DNA from: Selaginella moellendorffii | Taxonomy: Eukaryota > Streptophyta > Lycopodiopsida > Selaginellales > Selaginellaceae | Length of the DNA: 64,000 bases | Assembly (NCBI RefSeq): GCF_000143415.4 | Contig: NW_003314265.1 | Location: 1,632,446-1,696,445 of the forward strand | Direction of reading: 5' to 3' | In this document: positions 48,401-60,256 of the stretch, piece after piece | Layout: the number at the start of each line of letters is the position of its first letter | How positions within the stretch are numbered: position 1 is the stretch's first letter | Made by a program: the position numbers and the translations under genes | Notes under the pieces: generated by a model | Seen by the model: only the letters and a program-made list of their open reading frames with translations | The model's database searches: none | Told to the model about the DNA's origin: nothing

Positions 48401-51033
48401 GGGAAGCTTGGGGTGAAAGCCCAAAGTGTGTGTCCCTCAAGGGGGGGGGGGGGGGGGCTGTGAGGGGTTCCAAATGTATAGTAGGGATAGTGGGTAGGTC
48501 GGGCATGGCTGACTAACACCTGAGGCATAGTCTAGCTCCCACTTGCATGCCTGTCCTTGTTCTGCGTCCGGCTTGGGTCTAAGCCCAAGTTCCATTCCAT
48601 GTTAGATGGTGGAGTACCCATGTCCTCGCATTAGGCCACCAGTATGCCAAAATAGCGCCAGACTCCATTTGGCTCCGTTTTGCGTGCTAGTCTTGGCATT
48701 GGGATGCTGGTTGCTCCAGGACTATTTTAAGTCGCTCCAGGCCCCTGTCCCTTCACTCCTTGTGTTGCATGCTCGGGACTCCGTGGTTCGGTTCTGTCAC
48801 TCCTTGGCTCCATGCTTGGGGGTTTTGGCACCGTTCCTTCGTTCAGTGGCCCAAGGCCCTGAACCTCAGGTTCCTATGGACACGTAGCATAGACACGTGG
48901 CATGTGACACATGGCATCTGTCACGTGGCACAAAGAGGGTTTAAGTTTCGCTTCGTGGTGTTATTCTATGGTAAATCACCATAGGATAAAAGGTAAAAAC
49001 CACATGCGCTACACAAGCAAAGAAGAAGGTGGTTGCTCAATTTGTCATGGATCTTAAACATCAGTTGAGAGTGAATTTGCACCAAATCCAGTGACACAGT
49101 GAGTGGCTTTTAAGCTCCTCTTCAAGTCACTGCTCTCCTCTCCTCTTGGGATCTCACCAACAGCTATTCATGCTTTGGAGCTAGTTCTTCAATAGCTGGT
49201 TGACACTCTTCTTACCTTTTCGCTCCGAGAAATGTTGTGCTTTATCCTTGAATTCAGCTAGCATTTAGAGGAGTTTGCATGGTCAAGAACACCACAGAGC
49301 ACTTTCAATAAGACTCCTCAAAAGGTGCACATTGTCAACATGACAAAATATGGTGGAGATTTTGGTCCATTCTTTGTCCCAATGCAAATTGGCACTTCCT
49401 TTTATGATGGATGCTTTGGTTGACTTTGGTGCTATAAGTAATATTATCTCTCTTGAAGATGCCCTTTTAGCATAGCTAGAGATCATTGAGTGCTCCTCCA
49501 TTGTGTTTAAGACTTTTGCCAATCACACTATTCCTCCAATGCTAGTGTGGCGTCAACATCTTGGTGCAAAGTGTTAATTTTGAGATAGATTTCCTTGTGG
49601 TCAACTACGAGTGTCTTAGAACATCCTCCTTGAAGCACTCGGTTATCCTCGACCATTTGTGGCAAGTTGCAGCCCATTGCACCATCAATAGTGCAGAAGG
49701 CAAGATGGAAATTAACAATAGAATCTATAGTGCCACCTTTCTCAACAACCATAATAGAGCTCTTTCTCAGCATGCCTAAAAAGCTCAAATTGAAAGAGTC
49801 TCCATGCCACACTTTCCTCCTGAGCTCATAAAGGTTTTCCCCAAGTTAGCAATGGAGTCGACCATTTATGCAATGGATGCTTTCTCATGCAATGCAGTCA
49901 ACATTGTTGGAGGTGAGTCAAACAGCTCTGGGCATCTTTCAACCTCACTCTTTTTATTTGAAAGTAAGGCTAAGCCTCTAGCTGTGCCCTCTTTATTTGA
50001 TGGTGGGGCTTATATGGTACCAACTTCCATATCCAGTTTTTTGGAGTGTTTTTTGATTGAGGATGGGCTTCTTGACTTCCTTTTTGCTTGGGACCAACTC
50101 TTTCTTATGGAGCTTGATGATAAAGTCATTCCAAACCAAGTCCATCTTCCACAAGATGCATTCAGTTCTCTCCAACAACTATTTGAGGTGTCACACAGCT
50201 AGCATCTTCCCATGGAAATTACTATAGCTAACGATTTTGAGTGTATTTTATCATGCTAGTTTTTGGAGATGAAGGGTAATATCTAGGCAAATAGTTGGCA
50301 GAAAGACCCAAGCCAATAACACATGTTATGTGTGAGTTATAGCTGTTAGAATTTAGAGTTTTCCACAATAGAGCCCTTAGTACAAATCCTAGTTTGTTGC
50401 ATTGAAAATTCCACCCTAGACTTGGACTTGACTTCAATGGAAGATCTTCCTTCACTAGTAAAATACTTAGCTTCAGTCCTTATATTGGAGATTGCAGGCT
50501 CAAAGCATTAGAAGCAGAGAGAGCAAGGGACAAATGCCTTGGATTCAAAAGCGATATTCTTGCTTGACTTGCTAGAGACGAGTTTGCCATATATGGTGTC
50601 TCTAGCATCTTTATTTAAGGATGAGGACACTTCTATGATTACAACCTATTTTGATGGCACTTTTTGCCCTAAAAACCATCTTGCCGACATTAGTGTTTAG
50701 ATGATTGATTTTGTTGAGAACAAAATAGCCAACCTCTCTATCACTTTACCAGCACCATCAGCTAATGAAGTAGAGTACTTGGCAGCTATCAATGCCATGA
50801 AGTTGGTAGTAGATCTCAAGTTTATGCAAGCCACTTTCATTAGAGATGTGCAACTCATCATATACCAACTTACTGAAGAATATTAGGTTTGCAAAGAGAA
50901 CCTAAAAGAGATATGGCAGCATGGAAAGTCCTTATCATCACTGAGAAAAATGGCACAAACCTTAGAGTCTGGAAGAACCTTGGGCTCAGGAACCTCATCT
51001 ATCTCAAACTCTTCCTCGATCTTCATCCTCAGA
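45432..51033 (+). mobile_element. Nested decayed gypsy insertion
   Basis: This 5.6-kb block interrupts sequence that is continuous in the second copy (61570-61590). Readable parts, plus strand, are gag (46820-47300: DFQTLLALFTEHF, FRSCYEAFSFATKL), aspartic protease remains (about 49400-49560: MMDALVDFGAISNII) and RNase H-like remains (50701-50886: NEVEYLAAINAM, then VQLIIYQLTEEY). The style is of Athila-like or related Ty3/gypsy elements. 45432-46800 shows no recognisable domain and may include the 5' LTR. A solo LTR of another family sits at 47858-49013. Confidence 0.7.
47858..49013 (+). repeat. Solo LTR of the chromodomain gypsy group
   Basis: Begins TGTCGCGAATGTGAC and ends GCGCTACA. 1.16 kb, long subfamily like 12726-13878. 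Flanks CAAAC and CAAGC form an imperfect 5-bp target duplication. It lies within the gag-to-protease part of an older element and has neither primer-binding site nor internal sequence beside it. Contains an 18-G run near 48440. Confidence 0.85.
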
Positions 51034-51098
51034 TAAGGGGTTAATGGGTGTTCATTAGTCTATAGATTAAAAAGTGTTTAACTTAACTTGTAAATCAT

Positions 51099-51165
51099 GG
51101 GCATTCAGTCTAGTGGTATGATTCTTGTTTAGGGTGCAAGAGGTTCTAAGTTCAATTCTAACCCC
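51099..51165 (+). pseudogene. tRNA-Pro pseudogene
   Basis: Paralogue of the tRNA-Pro(AGG) at 61639-61710. The anticodon loop TTAGGGT is kept, but the anticodon and T stems carry CpG-decay changes. About five bases of the 3' acceptor side are missing, so the acceptor stem cannot close. Confidence 0.85.
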
Positions 51166-51215
51166 TTTTCTTTTTCTTTAGTTTTTTTTATCTTAGGGTT
51201 TATGGTTCTAGCTTC

Positions 51216-51330
51216 ATGGAAGATGAGGTTTGGGAGTGGCAGATTCAACAATCTCAGCCTGAAGCCACACCTTGTACACATTTGCACGGTAAGGCAATTG
51301 AGAATTCATCTGGAACACATGCGGCAGCAT
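51216..51330 (+). pseudogene. RH17 exon-1 stub
   Basis: Homologous to 61760 to about 61875: the ATG, a shifted exon 1, the donor GTAAGGCA and part of intron 1. Homology ends in the intron. The upstream telo-box-like TTAGGGTTT is also present. The remainder of the helicase gene is absent from this copy. Confidence 0.8.
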
Positions 51331-53685
51331 CCAACTCAAAACTCTTTTTTGTGTGAAATTCCTGCCTTAGAAAATAGGGAAGAAAGGGGAATATACCCCT
51401 GTGCCCCTCATGCCCCTAGAATATTCTGACAGTGGAATATTCTAGAGAATCTTACTCAAATTTAAGCCATCTACTAATAGTTTAAACAACAAAACAACAA
51501 CAACAAATCATAAGAGCAGCAAACTCTATATAAAAAAATATAATCTCAAGTTTTAGTTTAAGTGTTGCTTTTATATAAAATATGAAACTAATGCTTACCA
51601 AATTTTGGGATTTTAGAAGGAATATTACTCTTTCTCACATAGATTTAAAACCCCAACAATGGTAAGCTAGAATCACTCATGAAGAATAATCTATCACATT
51701 TTCAAAATCTCTTAAAATTGAAATAGACGATTTAGATATATAAAAAACTTAGGGCTATTTATGCCTTTTCCAAAATATTTTTTATAAAACTCAAAATTGC
51801 TAAATTTTAAATTGATATAATTAAAAAATAATTTACTTTTCATTATTCAGCATGAAAAATTAATCTAATAAAGTTTAGAAAGATGTTTTTTTATATCAGT
51901 TTTTCGAAACTAAGTATAAACTGTTTCTAGAGAACTATCTCATAGACTATATAGAGAATAAATATTGTATCATGACTATTATAATGAATAACAAACCATA
52001 TTATATTTGATGGACTATATTAAAAAGTAGTATATATTTTTTATTATGTTTTTTACAGGTTTTTGGTGCCAGCCTAATATGGTGATTATCAATTTCTTCA
52101 ATTTTGGGATAAACTCCTTTATCGATATATGCAGCAATGTTAATATGTAATTGTGATCCAAGCGTGCATAACATTTGTAATGCATGTGATTATAGGATAA
52201 AATTTAGATACTGTTATTATAAATTTTTGGAACTTTGGGGGATAAATGAGGATAAAATAGTTACTAAAGCTTTTCTTATCAAATAATTACCCCTTTTTTA
52301 ATTGGCTTAATGGGAGAGAGTGTTATAGATGGTATCGAAGCAAATGGCATAAGTTCAATTCTTATTTATTAGTGGCTTAAACTATAATATGTCCTTTTGA
52401 CTAAAGTATATTTTCAGCTCTAAAATTAAAATTGTATGAATTGGGTATTTATGATTATGTCCTTCATCTTGTAGAGCATCCATGTAAGCAACTAAATTTT
52501 CTAAATAATAAAATTTTCTATTTTACTTAACTACATCTTTAACTACTTGGAAGCACCTTAATATGTTCTAACTTAATTTGGAGTACTTACTAGACATTAG
52601 AGGTGATCCTAGAGTCATACTAACTTTACATTTAGTCCAAATATTTTACATATCTAGTCCCATTTAAACACCTATAGGTGTCACTGGCATATTAATCTTT
52701 TATGTTAATGCAATATTCATTCTCACTGTTTCATTGGTAATTTAAAACCATTAGTACTATAGTCTTGTCTCTTAAGACTAGACTATCTATCCATAAGTAG
52801 TCATTCTATAATTACACTTTAGCATCCTTAAGATGACTTAAAGCATGGAGGAACATCCTCCCTAATATCCCTTTTTTTATCCCCACTAAATCCCTCTTAT
52901 TTCACAATTATACTTGCCAATACTACCATTGGGTGTAAAGGCCCCATTAATATCTTAGACTTCCTCAACATATAATTATACCCTTAATTACCAAGCAAGA
53001 GGACCATAGTATTTAAGTAAGCTACTTACACTTAAATTAGGATTATCGGCCATCTTATCTCCTAAAGGAGTTAGAATTGGCTTTTAAACACTTCACTAAG
53101 TCATTTCATTTATCCATCTATATTCATTTTAGCCATGGACTTTCTAGTATCTATATCATCATCCACCACATGGGTATGACCTTTTTTGTACATTAGTCCC
53201 TCTAAAATCTTTATATATTTGTAGAATATAATTTTGAAATCTATAGATAAGATGCCAAATAATCCATTGCCTTGGTCTCACAAATATTCAAGTGGAGCCT
53301 TTGATATTGAAAAATCAAGGGTAATAGCAGAATGATTCACAATAAAATAGTTAAATAGTCTTATTTTTTATCACAAGATTAGTTAGGAGGTTTTGATATA
53401 TAATATACACAATCAAGTCTAAGAAATATGAGTAAGTGTGTATTGTCAAATTCAAACCTTTACTATAAATAATGGCTTTAGGTCTCATAGATCTAAGAAT
53501 GATAATGAGGAACAATACACAAACATATAATTTCTTGTTGAGAGTAAATTCTTAAGCATTTGATTATAAAAATTCCAAAATTTCCTAGATTTCTAGAGGT
53601 TTTGCTAATTCAATTGTATTTTTATGATATCATGCTCAATAAGAACTAATTATGTGTTATTATGGGATATATATATAATAGGCAT
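51331..53685. other. Second copy of the duplicated flank (empty sites)
   Basis: From about 51520 the sequence aligns with 28600-28743, then with the reverse complement of 34815-34643, of 31411 to about 30320, and (from 53529) with 40648 onward. Neither the chromodomain gypsy (site GATTT at 51642-51646) nor the short-LTR gypsy (site near 51812) is present. A TRIM relic lies at about 52190-52450 and a decayed LTR of the 15076 type at about 52495-53220. No gene is seen. Confidence 0.75.
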
Positions 53686-55848
53686 TATGAGTGCTCAGAA
53701 TATAGGAATAGATATATTAATTGAGGTTTAGACTCCTGCTTATATACAAAAATGGATGGACCAAACTCAATTCCAAATGGACAGTTTATATACTATAGTA
53801 TTATAATTAGTGTATTATCTAGCTAGGATAACATATATATATTTACAAACCTTACACTATCCTTCTCTTCGGAAGATGAAAAAGTGATGATAATAAGTCA
53901 AATGGAACATTTAAAGCTTCTACTGGGTGATTATAAACTACTATAAAAATCTAAAGCTCCTACAAAACCACCAATAAAGTTGTTCATAACCATGACTGAA
54001 ATAAAACCCAAAGCCATAACATAAGTATCAACAGATTATAGAACCTCGATGAACCAATTGCAACTTTATATAAAACTCCCAAATGCTCAAACTAACCACG
54101 CAACCATAATTTTAAATTGGGAAGATCGGACTCACTCTATTCATCCTTTATATTCTCTTCATCCCCTCCTTGAAGGAAAATTTTTTTTGAAGCATTAGCT
54201 CCATTTAGACTCGTCCTCACTCTACCATTTATGTTCGACCTTACTCCACTATTGCATTTGTTCAGCTTCACTACGTTGGGGCTGGATATTTCATTTGGAC
54301 TTGTTATGCTCATCCTCATTCCACAATCCATGTTATTCATCCGTGCTTCACTATTATATTTACTCATCCTCACTCCATCATTGGGGCTGGACTTCCATCC
54401 GTCCCCTCTACCCCCTCCTCTGAAGAAAAAAAAGTTTGAAGTGTTAGGGCAAAAAGGAAAAAACAAGAAAAGTTGAGGAAAAACAATTATGGAAAAAGAA
54501 AAAGTGGATAAAAAAGCATTAGAAGAGGAATTTGTAACAATTAACAATGCAGAAATAGGGAAATCAAAAGAGTGTGTGCTTAAAGCTTGGAAAATAAGGG
54601 ATTTTTTACTATAAAATATTTTGGCAATCACAATATAAGCAAAAGATTCACACTGTTCAACCTCTTCAATACACAACTCAACACTTGAGACAAGAAAATC
54701 AATAATAACATCCACACTCTCAAGGGAATATATAAACTCCTCAATAGTAACAGTAAATCAAAGGCTCTCAATAGTGGGGACATACATTTAATCCGAAATT
54801 CTGGCCAAAGTGACTCAATCCTTGGAATAGAGTTAACATTAGAATTGATCAAAGATTCTGCCAATGAAACAAAAACAAGATTCTCAACTTCATAAACACA
54901 CTTAACATCTAGATTAGTATGAGGAAGATAGAAAACACTCAACTCAATACTGGATTGAGAATAAGAATCATGAGAGTCACAATGATCAACGTGCCAAAAG
55001 AAGAAAACATTGCAGATGAGGAAGAAATACTAAAAACATGAGAAGGTAGTTTAGGCCGAGAAATAAGAAAAGGTTGGGAAAGAGTAGAAGGGAAAGAAAA
55101 AAGATCAAATAGCAGATTGAAATATTGACACTTACCCCGCAAAATTTCCACTTTATCTCCAAAGCTATCTCCATAATAATCAAGCTCATCATTACACTCT
55201 GGAATCCACTCGAGCTTGTAGACATTGTCTTCCCATAAACTTGATCCTTAAACATTCTCCAAGAATTAGACTATAACTTGCCAATTAATATCATAATCAC
55301 ATTCCATATCAACAAAAGATGGTAGAACGTTGAGAATAGGACAATCACGTCCCACAAAAGCTAGAGACAGCAACACACCAAGGATGGGCACAACATTAAT
55401 ATAATCACATGCAACAGTACCAAAAGTTCAATCCAACGACGCAACATTAGTAGCCTTAAGTGATACTCCTTGATCGATGACAACATGGCATGGTAAAGGA
55501 AGAGAATGCAATGAAGATCAGAAGAAAGAGCAAATCTAAGCACAATGATAATTAGAATTTTAAATCTTGCAAAAAACTAATATAAATCTAAATCTAGAAA
55601 AGAATGAAGAAATAAAAATAAAAAGCACAATCCCGAACACTAGAGCAAAGCATTGTTAAAAAACTTTGCCTTTTAGGGACAAATTGCAATGTCCCTCACC
55701 TTCACTAATGTGAATGCTTAAGATATAATTAAATATATTAATTGGGGTTTAAACCCCTGTTTGGTCCATATATTATAGTACTATAATTAGTGTATTACTT
55801 AGTTAGAGTAATATATGTATATACATACATGTATTTACAAATGTGACA
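53686..55848 (-). mobile_element. Truncated short-LTR gypsy relic
   Basis: Terminal repeats 53686-53856 and 55709-55848 are diverged reverse complements of the LTR at 31412. A purine-rich tract (minus strand) adjoins the first. The internal start at 55700 matches that of 31586 onward. The interior of about 1.85 kb has an open minus-strand frame at 54137-54715 without a recognisable domain. The paralogous locus at about 40782 is uninserted. Confidence 0.65.
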
Positions 55849-56040
55849 ATATGTATATTTTCTATCATAAAATGCATATAATTATGAAAGGACCACATGG
55901 CAAATGTAGTTTAGGCTTTTTTACCACATCCACAAATCACACTATATCACACAGCACTGGTTTATGAATATGGCTTGGGTTGGAGTGGCCTCATCATTGG
56001 CAGCTATTGAACTAATTCAGTACTGCCTTGTTGATGCAAT

Positions 56041-56226
56041 GGACAATTCTCGTGGATTTCCATTCGGTGGGACTCTTCCGCCAGATTCCGTCTATTGCCT
56101 CCATTCCCTCTCATCACTGCCCCAGGGAACCAAAGGCTGCTGCCGCGAGGAGGCACTTACCACGGAATGTGTAGACAGCGCGCTTGTGTCACCGACGGCA
56201 TTGCAACGAGGCCATTGCACGACATT
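56041..56226 (-). pseudogene. OTP51 5'-end fragment
   Basis: Aligns with 9265-9630, the transit-peptide end of OTP51, with an internal deletion. Shared blocks include TCTCG(T/C)GGATTTCCAT, GCCTCCATTCCCTCTC, GCGAGGAGGCACTTACCACG and GAGGCCATTGCACGACATT. It cannot encode the protein. Confidence 0.8.
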
Positions 56227-56291
56227 AAGCCCCCGTGTTTATTGTATCTAGAACGACATTTTTTCTCGTTTAAACCTAGCGGGCGGAAGCT

Positions 56292-56677
56292 ATGAAGCGC
56301 CTGAGGACGACGACGAGGCGGCGGCCACTGGAGCTCGAGGATGGAATCTCGGATGCTGACGACGACGATCTTGATTGCAACTCAAGCACGAGGTAGCTCA
56401 ACTTCTAGCCGTGTTTGCTTGCGCATCATTCTCTGCCAGGTTGATTCTAGCACCACGTCTGAGGTAATGGCCTGGCTCTTCTCTTTCTTCTCCTCTCATT
56501 GGATATTTCTTCTAGGATGTATCATTGAACAAGCTTCCTGTGCAAGAGCTTCAAGAGTTTAGCAGCGACGAGGGCGATCTTCCGGCAGAAGCCTCGTCAA
56601 AGCGTAAGTCAGTGACTCTTTCTTCCATGTGTTTGAAGCGCTCTTGGCACATCTGGGAGGGCGCCACAATCACTTGA
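56292..56677 (+). CDS. Possible small acidic protein, unrecognised
   Basis: A tentative three-exon model (56292-56392, 56451-56463, 56516-56677) with GT-AG borders and consistent phases. It gives about 91 residues, beginning MKRLRTTTRRRPLELEDG and including acidic runs (DADDDDLD, SSDEGDLP). A strong alternative donor GTAAGT near 56612 could splice to the acceptor CTGCCTAG at about 56776, ending the protein after three more codons. A decayed copy of the last exon is at 9746-9835. I do not recognise a family; it may be the head of a truncated gene. Confidence 0.3.
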
Positions 56678-56689
56678 GCTCAAACTTGA

Positions 56690-57183
56690 AACCAGCTGCT
56701 CTGCATTCATCCTCCATGGTGACGAAAATTGCTGGCACTGAAACAATCTCTAATTCTGTGTGTTTTTACTGCCTAGGCACGAAGTAGCGAGTGTAAGTGG
56801 ACATGGAAGAGTACTTCTTGTTCCTCGCTTTGAGCTTCTCTTGGCTCAAAAGGACGTGGATTTCCCTTGAGAGTACAGTTGCATCTGAACTATCTGCCGA
56901 TTTTGAATGTTTTTAGCAGGGCAACGTGGATGCACGTCCTTGTGGGACGGACGATAATTTTTTTTCTCTCAAGTCTTGGTAAAAACGGCTTGACGACAAA
57001 AGCAAGTTCGACGATCCTGCCTCGCTGATCTTGAAACTTTCTACGCGGCTCGCGTGAATTTCGAGATCTAGTCTGAAGTACCCAAAAGCTTCAAGACACA
57101 TCGAATTTTTGAACACGGAAGAGTCAAAACGGGCAGCTCCTTCCCGAGAATTTAAGGATGTGCTCGACTCACAGACAACAACA
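56690..57183. promoter_or_regulatory. Upstream region of GRDP2
   Basis: Closely matches 41040-41569 upstream of GRDP1, so it probably holds the conserved promoter and leader. It includes a third copy of the module also found at 9985-10240. Confidence 0.5.
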
Positions 57184-60071
57184 ATGGCTTCCCTTTCCGA
57201 GAATCAACTGAATGAATGGCGCAAAGCTCAAGAAATTGCGGTGTCTCTGGATGTGGTAGCAGCTGCAAAATCACAGTTGGAGTTTCTTTCGCTGGTACAT
57301 GCCAACTTCAGACTATTTGAGAGCCCTGTTTTAGAAAGGGCAATCGAGAGGTGAGATATTAATTACTTGATCGAGTTTTCTTATTTCTTCTTGGATTCTA
57401 GATACCAGTACTGCTGCCTTCCGCTGCTAGCAAATTCTTCTGGAACTTTTGTCCCACCGCTCGACTGCAATTGGATATGGCATTGCCATCGCTTGAATCC
57501 TGTAAGTGTACCCATTCATTTTCTGTTTGCTGGAGTGACCTCTCTGACTAGGTTCAATATGCTGAGGACTGTAAGAGATTGTTCGGTAAGATTGTGGCCG
57601 GACCATCTTTGGCGAGACACGAAAGCGATCTCCAACAAAGCGCCAATACCTGGGCTTCGAATTTCCCGGACGAACCATACACTCTAGACATTTACGGTGG
57701 AGACCTGACAAGAAGATATACCGAAAGAGCAACCAATATCTCTTATGACTTGGCAGAAGCGGCTCTCAGGCAAAAAAGTTTCTACTATCAGGCAAGTGGT
57801 GATCTTTTCTTGAAAGCAAACTCAACTTTAAGTATGCAGGTCTCTGAGCCGCATTACCTGGATGAGAGCTTCTTGCTAGCTGCAGCTGCACGTTACAAGG
57901 CATTTCTCCATCTCATACGCACGTCTGGCACATCAACGTTTTTCGTTCCCACTTACGACATCGATTTGATATGGCACACTCATCAGCTTCACACTGTGAG
58001 CTACCACAACGATCTCACACAGGTACTGGGAAGGATCTTCGAGCATGACGACACAGATAGCAACCGAGGTTCCGGAGGGAAACTGGACAATGGATTCACA
58101 AAAACTCGATTTATGTGGGAAGACACGTATGGCCTTCCATACGAGAAAGCAGGCTGCATGTATAGAGGGGAGCCACCAGTATCCATTCCTGGAACACCTG
58201 CTTATGATCCAACCAATCTCGTTAGGCTTGCGAGTAAAAACGACGATCACTTGGCTGAGCGAAAGACCATTCAGGTTATTGAATTTGCAGATTTGTTGTC
58301 AATCTCGCCTGATCCGATCGATTTTTGTAGGTTCATCTCTCCGTGCGAGGCACTAGAGGTTTGCCAGACGACAAGACCATCTCCTATGTGATCAGCTCGT
58401 TAAACCATCAAAAGTTTCTGAAGCTCGAAAGCCAACCAGTGAAGGCTGCCTCTCAGCAGAACGTAGTGTCAGTCATGACGGCTGAACTCTCCACCGAAGG
58501 ACTGGTGCTAGCAGTTCGACGGAGGCGGTTTTTGATATCCAGAACTGTGGGCCGGCTCGTGATTCCATGGATAAATGTCATCCGTTCGGAAACACAATCA
58601 CTCGGCGGCTGGTTTTCATTGCAGGAGGACCAACAAGTGTCGGTGCTGGTTTACATCTCCGTTACCCCTCCAGTCACTGCGCCTTATCTCTTTAGAAGCG
58701 TGAGAGTGAGAGACACGGGAGACGACTGTGCCACTCACGACAGTAACCGCGAAGGCATGTGGATAACAAGGAACGTTTTCGACCACGCCAGAGTCGAATC
58801 CTTCGTCGTGCGTTGCAGGTTTGTACGCTGTGGTCAAGCCTTCCACTTTTTTTCAAAGCTGATGCGGTAACTTTTCTTGTAGATACAAGCGTGGAGGGTT
58901 TTGGCTAAGAAGCATTCCAGACACTGATAAAGTTGTGCACGTTCACAAAGGAGGGTGGACATACAAAGGTTCTTATAACACCGGCTCTGTAAACGGTATG
59001 GCAAAAGCAACAAATCTTTTAGATCGACAGAATGTTTTTTCTTTCTCAGGTGAAATTCTGGGATCTGCGTGGCAACTGGAGAAACCATCTTCGGAGTCTA
59101 GGAGATGGTCTCTGCAGAACGGGAAGGCTATTTTAACTGTGGACAGAAATGTGAAGGATAAGCGCTGGAACATGAGACCACAGCTCCACGTTGAAATGAA
59201 ATCCCACGACTGTCCGGTGAGTTAGTGAGATTATACAGTGATACAGATGGCTGATTCTCTGGAAAACTTGATTGTAGATCATGCTCTTCTCGGGTCGTCA
59301 CCTGGAATTTGCTGTTCCTGGTGCATCAGACCGACAGGAAGCGTGGTTTGTGACAATGGTGAGATTCACAAGAGACGCTCCTCAAGGCAAGGCGACAGCT
59401 CTTTTCAACTGGCGGTCTGGAGGCATGCAGGTAAAGTTCGATCTATCTCATTCTACGATACCATAAGTGAAAGCTTACTTCCAGATTGATCCCAACGAGG
59501 ATGTGCTGCTTGTGCTTCTTTTGTCGGCAACCATAAGCATGTCCGTGTCCGATATGCTCGGCAAATCCATTCCTTCGTGGATGACGACGAGTAAACGAGT
59601 GATAGTCTCAGAAGAAGAACAAGATCATTGGGGTGAGAAACGAGTATTTTGCACCCAAATACTAAGAACATTGCTGCCTGACCAGGTGCTGTGATGATTG
59701 ATCGCCGTCGCGGCAAGGAGATTGAAGGTGGTAGGCGAGAGGGCAGGGGCCACGGTGGTGACTTTGGCGGGGGCCACGATGGTGACTTTGGCGGTGACTT
59801 TGGCGGTGACACTGGTGGTGATGGTTTTGGTGGTGAAGGCCAGTGCTGGTATGATGGAGGTGGTTCGTATTGTGGCGGAGGTGGTGGCGGAGGCGGGTGT
59901 GGCATCAGTGGAGGTGGGGGATGTGGTGGAGCAGGAGGTGGAGGAGGAGGTTGTGGAGGAGGTGGCGGAGGCGGTGGTGGATGTGGCGGAGGCGGTGGTG
60001 GTGGGTGTGGCGGAGGCGGAGGCGGTGGTGGTGGTGGTTGCGGTGGCGGTGGCGGTGGTGGTGGGAGTTGA
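57184..60071 (+). CDS. GRDP: Glycine-rich domain protein (DUF1399), copy 2
   Basis: Ten exons with the same phases and almost the same lengths as copy 1: 57184-57350, 57402-57501, 57552-57791, 57840-58274, 58331-58818, 58883-58995, 59050-59216, 59278-59430, 59485-59632 and 59686-60071. The product is 798 residues. The domain part differs from copy 1 by few substitutions and keeps both WHxHxL motifs and the GC-AG intron 3. The last exon is 108 nt longer: an extra Asp-Gly segment (GGDFGG, HDGDFGG, GGDTGG types) precedes the Gly/Cys tail, which is itself expanded. Lies in the intact gene block, convergent with CBSX, stops 185 bp apart. Likely functional. Confidence 0.93.
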
Positions 60072-60256
60072 ATCACATTGTACAAAGAGATAAAAACGAC
60101 TTTTAAATCCAAATTCTAGGAACTCATAAAACGACATTTTTCTCGTTTAAGATGTGATCCTTTGTTAACCAAATAGAAATACAAAGAATTGGCCGCAGAG
60201 AGAACAAATGAATGTGAGTCTTCTGGGACGATTCCGAGAATAAATATTTTTCTTCG

